This document shows, one piece after another, positions 43,985 to 50,808 of a stretch of DNA of 64,000 nucleotides. The stretch comes from a halophilic archaeon (GTDB lineage: Archaea > Halobacteriota > Halobacteria > Halobacteriales > Haladaptataceae): the NCBI GenBank assembly GCA_003298465.1, contig QNGA01000008.1, forward strand, positions 124,001 to 188,000, given 5' to 3'. The notes beneath the pieces are model-generated. The model made no database searches. It had not been told where the DNA came from and saw only the letters and a program-made list of their open reading frames with translations. The translations under genes were made by a program, and so were the position numbers. Numbering within the stretch: the stretch's first letter is position 1; each line of letters opens with the position of its first letter.

Positions 43985-44895
43985 CAGGAGATCACCTCCG
44001 TGCCCTCAATGTTGAGAGTAGGTTCTTCAGGTGATTCAACGTCGAACTCTGCAATGAGGTAGCTGGCGATCTCGAGTATGATTTCGAGGGACTCGATTTC
44101 GCGATCGCGAAGGCGGCGAGCCCCCTTCTCGCCATTATGCCAGCTCTCCTCGACGACCTTGAACGCACTGCCCTGTGCGTCCCACATCTCATCCATCATG
44201 CTTTCGCGTTTTCCGATCGCGGCTGCGATGCCGTACTCGTCCTCCATCTGCTCGATGTAGCGGCGGTGCGTGCTCGTGTCGCCGGCACCAGAGAGAATAA
44301 CTGCAGCAACGCCGACGTCGATGCCAAGATTCTCACTCATGCTCTCGAGGAGGCCGCTTAGACCGTCCAGGCTCTTGTTGCCCTTGCCGGCTGGCTTAGT
44401 CGGAGCGACCAAGGTCCGAGTGGCGTAGATGGCATTGTAGAGCATGATCTCAGCGCGGGCATTCGGATCAATGATGACAACGTCGTAGTCCTTCTGGATG
44501 TTGTTCTCCTCCCAGAGGACGTTGTAGAGCTGTTCGTAGCGGTTGTAGTCGTCGCCCATGTGCTCCTCGAAGCGTTCGCGTTGGAGGAGGAGCTCAGTGA
44601 ATTCTTCGAGCATGTCGTGGGCGGGGAGGACGTCGATTCCTTCGTCGGTACTGCGGATGAGGTCTTCAAAGTCACCTTCGGGTCGTCCGAGGACGTGTCG
44701 GACGAGGTTGTCGGCGTCGGGGTCGTCGTGGCCTTCCTCGACATCGAAGAGGTACGTGAGGTTGGCAGCCTGGTGGTCGAGGTCGATGACGAGGACATCG
44801 AAGCCCTGGCGGGCGTGGGCTTCGGCAAGGTTGGCGGTCCACGTTGTTTTGTGGATGCCGCCGGATTCTGAGTACACTGTGTATGTGATAGGCAT
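43984..44895 (-). CDS. ParA-family partition ATPase with deviant P-loop
   Basis: The 303-residue product has the ParA fold. The P-loop is SESGGIHKTTWTANLA at residues 9-24, where the usual KGGVGKTT signature Lys is Ser/Glu and the Gly before the catalytic Lys is His. Switch I/Walker B follow as LVIDLDHQAANLTYLF and VVIIDPNARAE. The deviant loop is also seen in haloarchaeal plasmid ParA-like proteins I recall. It is operonic with the acidic partner and about 600 bases from orc1. It should segregate the replicon. Confidence 0.85.
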   Translation of the reverse strand: MPITYTVYSESGGIHKTTWTANLAEAHARQGFDVLVIDLDHQAANLTYLFDVEEGHDDPDADNLVRHVLGRPEGDFEDLIRSTDEGIDVLPAHDMLEEFTELLLQRERFEEHMGDDYNRYEQLYNVLWEENNIQKDYDVVIIDPNARAEIMLYNAIYATRTLVAPTKPAGKGNKSLDGLSGLLESMSENLGIDVGVAAVILSGAGDTSTHRRYIEQMEDEYGIAAAIGKRESMMDEMWDAQGSAFKVVEESWHNGEKGARRLRDREIESLEIILEIASYLIAEFDVESPEEPTLNIEGTEVIS

Positions 44896-44941
44896 GTGTT
44901 CGATAGATTGCTCGTCAACATAATAAAGGTACGTCAGACAT

Positions 44942-45180
44942 TCACCTAATCCGTCTAGCTAATCCATGTAAATGAACTATTGAGATGAGCTATCCGTATA
45001 CGCTGCCTATATCTCCATTAACGCATGGGTAATAGAGATACATTAGGTCGGTGAATTAGGTGGTGATTCCTGGAGAAAACAGGGATTATGCGTGTCGAAG
45101 CAGCACAGAGTTCTTAAATTACCCTTGCGGATAAGGAGGGTAGATTAGGTATATGGATTAGAGGGACACATTAGATGAGT
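44942..45180. repeat. Cluster of TTAGGT/CTAATC motifs, possible centromere
   Basis: Upstream of parA the hexamer-like ATTAGG(T) or its complement CCTAAT recurs: near 44945, 44957, 45050, 45063, 45146, 45158 and 45172, in both orientations. Most of the rest is gene-free AT-rich DNA. Such clusters can be partition-protein binding sites or operator repeats. Confidence 0.4.
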
Positions 45181-45271
45181 AAGTTATTCAGCTTCGCACA
45201 GTTAAGTAGAGCAGTGATCTGTATCGGAACAACGGCTGATGAACCGATCGCGAATCCCCGGTGTGACCCGT

Positions 45272-45384
45272 CTCAGGGCGTGACCCCGAAGCTTGTCGGT
45301 GGACTCCCGTTCTATCCGAGTAGGTCAGTAGGCATGTAGTCGCCGTTCACGTTCAGCGTCCCCGACTTGAGGGCCAGTTGACCC
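45272..45384 (-). mobile_element. C-terminal remnant of a TnpB
   Basis: The minus strand reads LALKSGTLNVNGDYMPTDLLG, a stop, then NGSPPTSFGVTP and a stop. LALKSGTLNxNGDY is the usual end of a haloarchaeal IS1341-type TnpB. Nothing of the catalytic core remains. It lies between parA and orc1. Confidence 0.72.
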
Positions 45385-45498
45385 CATATATCCCATATTC
45401 TATGATTGTAGTTTAAATTCTCTACCCACGATACCGGTCAATAGAAGATCAAAGCTGTTCACATTCACTACGTATGCGGTCAAGTGGTTGAAATTAAA

Positions 45499-46827
45499 TC
45501 AATCGATTAATCCTTGTCTGGTTTCGATGCTTGTCCGATTCAGGAGGTAGGATTTGATCACATCAGCGTCGTACAGCAGCTTGTGGACATTGAACGCCCC
45601 TTGATTTTTGCCCCCGCCGGTGTGTTTCTTTTCAGTTAATTCGAGAAAAGCCAGTTCGTCAAGGATCTCGCGGAAACGGGAAAGTGAAAGTGACGTGGCG
45701 GCTTCCCTGTCACAGACCTTTTCGTAGACATCATGAACGAGTGCTGTTTTGAACTCGTCGGGTCTGTTCTGCTCAGTAAGGGCGACAAGGGCGTGCAAGA
45801 TGTAGCGGGAGTGTGGCGGGAGCGACGAGACGAGTTCGGCAACACGATCCACCTCGGCGCGCTGGCGAGCCTGATCGACATGGTCTCCAGTTACCTTCTC
45901 AATATTATCCTGCTCAGCGACCTCACCGGCGTGCCGAAGAATCCGAACTGCCCGTCGGGCATCGCCGTGTTCGCGACTTGAGAGAGCGGCCGTTTTCGGG
46001 AGAACACCGTCCGAGAGAACGTCAGGTCGGAACGCATCGCGACGAGCTTCGAGAATGCGAGTCAACTGGTCTTGGTCATATGGGCTAAATACAAAGTCGT
46101 TTGTTCCGAAACTGCTTTTGACGCGCTGGTTTAGCCGGTCTCGATATGAGATCTTGTTGCTGATTCCGATGATCCCGATTCGCGCCTCAGTCTTTTGTGC
46201 CTCTCTCGCACGGGAGAGCTGCATCAGTAGATCATCGTCGTTTTCTTCCGGACCCGTCCCCCGGAGGCGATCTACCTCGTCAAGAATGACTAGCAGACTA
46301 TCGTAGAGTTCATCCAAGGTCTGCCAGAGTCGGAGGAGATACTGGCTCATCCCCATCCCTGTGATCGGGATGTTAAATCCTGTTTCAGCCGGGTCATTGA
46401 TTTCGCGGACAATCGATCGAGCTGCTTGGGTCGGTGTACTGTCCTGCGAACAGTCGACGTACGCGGTGGCAACACGAGTATCGTGGCGAGGGCCTGCTTG
46501 CTTGACTCGAGTTGCGACATGCCGGGCAACGAGGGTCTTCCCAGTCCCCGTTTTGCCATAGATGATGAATGATGTGGGTGAAGTACCGTGGGAGAGATTC
46601 TTTATTCGCTGGGCAACTTGCTTGATTTCGTCGTCCCGACCGACGATTCGGTCGACGTCTGGAACATGGCCGATCTCCAGTAATTTTTTCTGTGCAAAAA
46701 TCGATGACGAGTTTTCGGATGCGTCTATTAACGGATCTTCGTGATCTGTATAATTGACCTCACTAGTCTCAGTATCTCCTGGTGTATCGTCCTGCTGATC
46801 AGGAGGTCCGGTCCCGTATTCTGTCAT
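45499..46827 (-). CDS. orc1: Orc1/Cdc6 replication initiator
   Basis: The 442-residue AAA+ protein has Walker A GKTGTGKT near residue 91, Walker B LLVILDEVDRLRG, sensor 1 GIIGISNKISYRDRL, and DARRAVRILRHAGE in the lid. A C-terminal winged helix follows (about 340-430). It binds origin boxes and loads the MCM helicase. The repeats listed at 46862-47684 begin 35 bases upstream of its start, so it is the origin-linked initiator of this replicon. Confidence 0.93.
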   Translation of the reverse strand: MTEYGTGPPDQQDDTPGDTETSEVNYTDHEDPLIDASENSSSIFAQKKLLEIGHVPDVDRIVGRDDEIKQVAQRIKNLSHGTSPTSFIIYGKTGTGKTLVARHVATRVKQAGPRHDTRVATAYVDCSQDSTPTQAARSIVREINDPAETGFNIPITGMGMSQYLLRLWQTLDELYDSLLVILDEVDRLRGTGPEENDDDLLMQLSRAREAQKTEARIGIIGISNKISYRDRLNQRVKSSFGTNDFVFSPYDQDQLTRILEARRDAFRPDVLSDGVLPKTAALSSREHGDARRAVRILRHAGEVAEQDNIEKVTGDHVDQARQRAEVDRVAELVSSLPPHSRYILHALVALTEQNRPDEFKTALVHDVYEKVCDREAATSLSLSRFREILDELAFLELTEKKHTGGGKNQGAFNVHKLLYDADVIKSYLLNRTSIETRQGLID

Positions 46828-46951
46828 AAGTTATTCGTCTCGTTCAGTGCGGATAAGGTTTCCCCACCCGATCGACAGTGAAAATGATAACCCCTAGTCT
46901 CGCCAAGAATTCAGGAATCATATGAATTCAGAATTGCTCGAAGATAGCGTG

Positions 46952-47126
46952 CCTCCCCCCTCATCGACAGTGAAAACTCCTCTATTTCGGTGGTTTTGTG
47001 GTGTGTCTGCCGTACGTCTGACGCCTTAACACCCCCCTCGTCGACAGTGAAACCCAGTCGATCTATCAAACTTCATACTCAAAATTAGGCTAATCATCTC
47101 CCTCCCCCCTCGTCGACAGTGAAAAA
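46952..47126 (+). repeat. Origin boxes 2-4 (direct)
   Basis: The boxes at 46952-46976, 47031-47052 and 47101-47126 share a run of C, then CTCRTCGACAGTGAAA. A weaker first box at 46862-46885 has CCCGATCGACAGTGAAAAT. Spacing is about 70-90 bases. Confidence 0.8.
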
Positions 47127-47355
47127 CAGCTCTAGACGTATTGAGATACTCATCCATAACTCCCTCCTCACCCTACTCGCTTGTCGCTGACGCAACTTGC
47201 TCCATAACGGTGGGGTTTCCTGTTCTAACCACGTGCTTTGCAGAGACGAATCGGATCTGAATTTTAAATAAAAGTGGATTGCCGGTAGTGGTCAAGTGTG
47301 ATTGGATGTCTTGACAGTGGTGAAAAGATTAACGTTTAGTTTGACGAAGTTAGAC

Positions 47356-47380
47356 CCCCTCCCCCCTCATCGACAGTGAA
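47356..47380 (+). repeat. Origin box 5 (direct)
   Basis: The box has the C-rich run, then CTCATCGACAGTGAA. It borders the AT-rich unwinding region on the orc1 side. Confidence 0.8.
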
Positions 47381-47657
47381 GATAGCAAATAGTGGCAAGA
47401 GAAATATTACGATGAGAAGGTCGGTGAGAAGTCCAAAAATAAGAGATGATAGGTTTAGTATCGTTGGATGATAGCAACGCCCTTACTACCTACTACTAAT
47501 ACTTTACTATATAGGTAATTAATGGATGGGGTGGAGAAGGAACATAGGCGATAGAAGCGCTTAATGGCGCGGATAGATAACCCTATTAGTTTTACTATAT
47601 TTATTTATATGGATTCTCTATTTCTGGGCTTCAGGGACGTCCACCTAGCTTCTGTGA

Positions 47658-47684
47658 TTTTCACTGGCGACGAGGGGAGGGGGG
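47658..47684 (-). repeat. Origin box 6 (inverted)
   Basis: TTTTCACTGGCGACGAGG followed by a G-run is the reverse complement of the other boxes, with CGCCAGTGAAA instead of CGACAGTGAAA. It closes the unwinding region on the far side. Confidence 0.78.
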
Positions 47685-47777
47685 CCAGCCTTTATCGTCT
47701 TTCCTTCGTCCAATCACATACGATTTGCACCGGACTTTGTTCCCTTCCTATTCGCTACACTCCACAAAACACACGTA

Positions 47778-48722
47778 TTACGAGTGCGACTCGAGTTCAG
47801 ATCCAGGCCTAAACTGAGTCAACTCTTCGATCCGCTGTTCGAGTTCTTCGACTTCTTGGCGTAATTCGTCGGTCTCAGGATCGTCACTGAGTGCGAGCTG
47901 GTCTTTCGGTCCCTGGAGGCGGGTTTCCTTGCGGTTGTCGTCGACCTCGGCTTTCCGAACGTACCGCGTTCATCAATGTCGTAGACTGCCGACTCAGCGA
48001 GTTCCGTCACCTCAAGCGCCTCATCGACCTTCTCTCGATCAACACCCATGACGCGCTCACGAGGAATGCCAGCATCTTCGAGTACATCTATCACTTTTTC
48101 GTCGTCTTTCAGCGATCGATTGCGACGGGACGTTCGCTGGACGGATCCATACTGGCCGTGGACCGCTTGGTCGTGATGCAGTCGGTCGAGCAAGAGTCCT
48201 CGGACGTCTTGGCGAAGGTCGCCAGCGTTGCGCTCAACGTCGGAGAGGAGCGTGTAGAGGCTGATGAGCACCGGCGTTTCACAGTCGTTGAGTGCGGTCG
48301 GATCATGCCGTTCGAACGCATCGATCAATAGCAGCATGTCGGTGTAAATGTCGAGATCGGGCTCAACACGTTCGGTATCATCGCTGGCTGGAGATGGCCT
48401 GCTGTTGATGAGTTGTGAACTCGTGGGATCGTCAGTTTCGGTGATGGTGCCGGCACTCTCGTCGCACTCGTAGCGTGGATGGAGGCTGAGCACGGCATCG
48501 TAGGGTTCGGCGTCCGGCGGCAGGCGTTCAAGGTCGAAGACGCCGCCAGAGTCGGTGATGCGGCCGGCGAGAGTTTCGAATTGGTCGCTCGATAATGATG
48601 CGGTGCTCTTGGCTATCGGTAATCTGGAACTGCTTGCCCGTTAGCGGAGTCACGAGAGTAGCATCTTCGGCGAGCGCATCGCATTCCTCGAGCAGCGTAT
48701 GCCAACTCGCGGTAAACGCCAT
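47778..48722 (-). pseudogene. Origin-adjacent hypothetical protein with two frameshifts
   Basis: The N-terminus MAFTASWHTLLEECDALAEDATLVTPLTG is read from ATG 48722. Near 48580 the sequence jumps frame to QFETLAGRITDSGGVFDLERLPPDAEPYDAVLSLHPRYE, and continues through a long middle (DIYTDMLLLIDAFERHDPTALNDCETPVLISLY, EDAGIPRERVMGVDREKVDEALE). Near 47962 a one-base loss shifts it again to AEVDDNRKETRLQGP and a coiled-coil-like end (ELRQEVEELEQRIEELTQ) to TAA 47778. Rejoined it would have about 310 residues, possibly a DNA-binding plasmid protein. Broken as read. Confidence 0.7.
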
Positions 48723-48911
48723 ACCTGTGGGTAGTGCTGGGCTCTCATAAGATCATGGTCTCTTGAGTCGCCGCTAGCGGTCGTCTAACGGTGTGCCCTT
48801 ACGGACGGTGGCCAGCATCTGTTGATGGAGAGGGTAAAACGGAGCATGCTGCAGCCAGTTCTCCGAACCACAAGCGGTCCTGGGTTGCTGGCTTGCTCCT
48901 GGAGAAAGCTC

Positions 48912-48983
48912 AGGAAATCCGGTGTGTGTCTTCCCCGACGTCAGTCGATCTTCCTCCGACGAAAGCAGAGGAAATCCGGTGTG
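48912..48983. repeat. 15-bp direct repeat pair
   Basis: AGGAAATCCGGTGTG occurs at 48912-48926 and 48969-48983, starts 57 bases apart. It is upstream of the hypothetical gene at 49034. It may be an operator pair or the trace of a duplication. Confidence 0.5.
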
Positions 48984-49033
48984 GCGAATCTTCAGCCGAA
49001 TCTATTTCGTGGTCGCTTGGGTATGAATCAATG

Positions 49034-49393
49034 ATGGTCTCGACATCCGTCGACGTTCCCGACGACGCCACATACGAGGAAGCGCTCGAAGTCGTCGAAG
49101 AACGACTCTACAATGGCGCTCGAGTTACTGGCGAATGGATGGGCCTGAAGAAAGTCGCCCAACTTCGTGACGAGGATCGAGATAGAAACATCGTCTCCGA
49201 CGCCCAATCCTCGCACGGCGACGTCATTGAGGATCTGCAAGACCGCAATCCAGGGGTCCCACCATGGGCATTCCGACCTCGAACTGAAGACCCGAAGAAG
49301 TGGACGGGAATCCGAGCCTCCTGGGCGAAAAACACCGAGTTCGATCCCGACGACTGGGACGACCGCGGCCAGCTCATCACCAAACCCGAGTAG
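49034..49393 (+). CDS. Hypothetical soluble plasmid protein
   Basis: The frame is open from 48791, but the part before 49031 overlaps the direct repeats and looks non-coding. From MVSTSVDVPDDATYEEALEVVEERLYNG the product has 119 residues, acidic with a Trp-rich C-terminus (PGVPPWAFRPRTEDPKKWTG, DWDDRG). I do not recognise the family. It is near the replication genes. Confidence 0.55.
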   Translation: MVSTSVDVPDDATYEEALEVVEERLYNGARVTGEWMGLKKVAQLRDEDRDRNIVSDAQSSHGDVIEDLQDRNPGVPPWAFRPRTEDPKKWTGIRASWAKNTEFDPDDWDDRGQLITKPE

Positions 49394-49522
49394 CGAATTC
49401 CAGAGAGACGAGCAGATCGCGATTCGTTTGTATTCTCGGAGATCACTTGTTCTCCTCAGCGCTGCATTCATCACGGGGGATGTCCTGAGAAATTGTTGGT
49501 CTTGCATGTCCTCTCTTCCTCG

Positions 49523-49543
49523 GTTAGTATACTATACTAACCT
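49523..49543. promoter_or_regulatory. 21-bp perfect palindrome
   Basis: Arms GGTTAGTATA and TATACTAACC flank a central C. It sits in the 340-base gene-free gap 49394-49732, which has no other gene. It may be an operator for a dimeric regulator. Confidence 0.55.
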
Positions 49544-49732
49544 AGGTTCCTTTTTGAGTCTCGTTCTTGCTCTGCTTTTTCAAGAATCACTGCGAGTAAC
49601 CGAGTACTCGTCGTACTCGGCAGATCTGCTAGAAAGCGAGGATCCATTTCTCTTTCTCTCGGAGGTATCGCTGCGTCGGAGTTCTGCCGTCCCGAGATTT
49701 TATTTATTCGCAGTCTGAATCTATCCATACCC

Positions 49733-49981
49733 ATGGCATCTAATAGCATAGGATCTCCTCGGCTACCCCCACTCGCTCAGGACTCACTTGACGCACTGTC
49801 CGCGGCAATTCCAGAACACGAGGGGTTCAGCTACGATCGTGCCTATACAATCCTTGCCGAGGAAGAAGATCTCAGCCAACCCGCGGCTGACGACACCCTT
49901 GAACGTCTACTACTGCGAGGCCATCTCTACGAGGTTGACGGCGAGCTCCGGCTCACCGAATGGGCGCAAGCGAACGAGTAG
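49733..49981 (+). CDS. Small winged-helix-like hypothetical protein
   Basis: The 82-residue product has helices resembling a winged helix (SLDALSAAIPEHEGFSYDRAYTILAEEEDLSQPAADDTLERLLLRGHLYEVDGELRLTE). The last part looks like recognition helix plus wing. It is a likely DNA-binding protein. The target is unknown; the palindrome upstream at 49523 is one candidate. Confidence 0.6.
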   Translation: MASNSIGSPRLPPLAQDSLDALSAAIPEHEGFSYDRAYTILAEEEDLSQPAADDTLERLLLRGHLYEVDGELRLTEWAQANE

Positions 49982-49992
49982 GACGAGAGAGC

Positions 49993-50424
49993 TTATCCAG
50001 CGACTACTGGTTCTTCGACGGTCTGTTCGACAACCTCACCGAATGCCACGTTCGGTTTGACTTTAGTGATCTCGACAGTGACGTGGTCACCGTGCTCTGT
50101 CTCAGGCACGATCAGTACATAGCCGCGTTCGACACGTGCAATGCCGTCGCCTTGCTCGCCGATATCTTCGATTTCAACAACCCGCCGGTCACCAACATCG
50201 ACCGGCGGCCCAGAATCATCATCTGTCGCTGGCTGTGACTCGCGTGTATCCTGAGTACGGCTGTCTGTTGGAGTGCTCGACCGGAGTACCGCAACGCGAT
50301 ACACACCATCGTCGTCAACCTCTCCCTTCTCGAGCTCACGTTCCGGGATTGTGATCGTGTAGTCACCGTCCTGTTCGTCGATATCCGCACTAAACAAACA
50401 GAGCAATTTATCGTCAATCTCCAT
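49993..50424 (-). CDS. TRAM-domain protein
   Basis: The 143-residue product has an N-terminal domain (residues 1-50, DDKLLCLFSADIDEQDGDYTITIPERELE) and an acidic linker. A C-terminal TRAM domain at about 78-137 shows VGDRRVVEIEDIGEQGDGIARVERGYVLIVPETEHGDHVTVEITKVKPNVAFGEVV. TRAM domains bind RNA; small archaeal TRAM proteins act as RNA chaperones. It is convergent with the preceding gene. Confidence 0.88.
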   Translation of the reverse strand: MEIDDKLLCLFSADIDEQDGDYTITIPERELEKGEVDDDGVYRVAVLRSSTPTDSRTQDTRESQPATDDDSGPPVDVGDRRVVEIEDIGEQGDGIARVERGYVLIVPETEHGDHVTVEITKVKPNVAFGEVVEQTVEEPVVAG

Positions 50425-50808
50425 AGCGATGTCTCACTCCATTTTTCACACCACTAACAGTAACTTGAGTCCATCGATACACGCGAATCCACGCCCCTCA
50501 TTCAGCAAGGCACTCCATCTCGCCATATCCAAGACGCTACCGTCGTTGCTTCCACCGCTCCGCTGAGAGTGTCCTTATCTCCGGCCCAACTGCGGTGTCC
50601 ACTAATGCAATCGAATATAGCAGCTTCATTCTATTATTGAGGCGACGTGCTTATTGATCCCTTCGTGAACAATTTTTGTCTACCAGGGATATCTGGTAGT
50701 GCAATATACTAGGCAGTGCTAGCGCCTATCTGAGAAAATCATAAATGAATACGCCGACAAATTCCTGGCAAATGATTTCCTCGAAGGCTGATTCTGTGAG
50801 AGCCACTC
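50425..50808. other. Gene-free stretch
   Basis: About 380 bases between divergent genes (TRAM protein and the PEP-utilising enzyme). No supported open frame is present. The AT-rich part near 50620-50760 probably carries the promoter of the downstream gene. Confidence 0.5.

Larger units (their letters stand above)
46862..47684. other. Putative replication origin
   Basis: This gene-free region next to orc1 holds six copies of a C-rich box with core TCGACAGTGAAA. Five are in one orientation (46862, 46952, 47031, 47101 and 47356) and one is in the opposite orientation at 47658-47684. AT-rich DNA (47485-47530 and 47578-47625) lies between the last direct box and the inverted one, as in a duplex unwinding element. 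Orc1 gene, direct and inverted boxes and unwinding region fit a haloarchaeal Orc-type origin. Confidence 0.85.

Noticed and set aside
44558..44923. Plus-strand frames opposite parA
   Set aside because: They mirror the ParA codons on the other strand and lack any domain signal.
46862..47380. Possible CRISPR array
   Set aside because: The repeats are unevenly spaced (about 70-250 bases), partly inverted and next to orc1, which fits origin boxes and not a CRISPR array. No cas genes are present.
47564..47812. Open frame across the origin
   Set aside because: It covers the AT-rich unwinding region and the inverted origin box, has unlikely composition and no family match.
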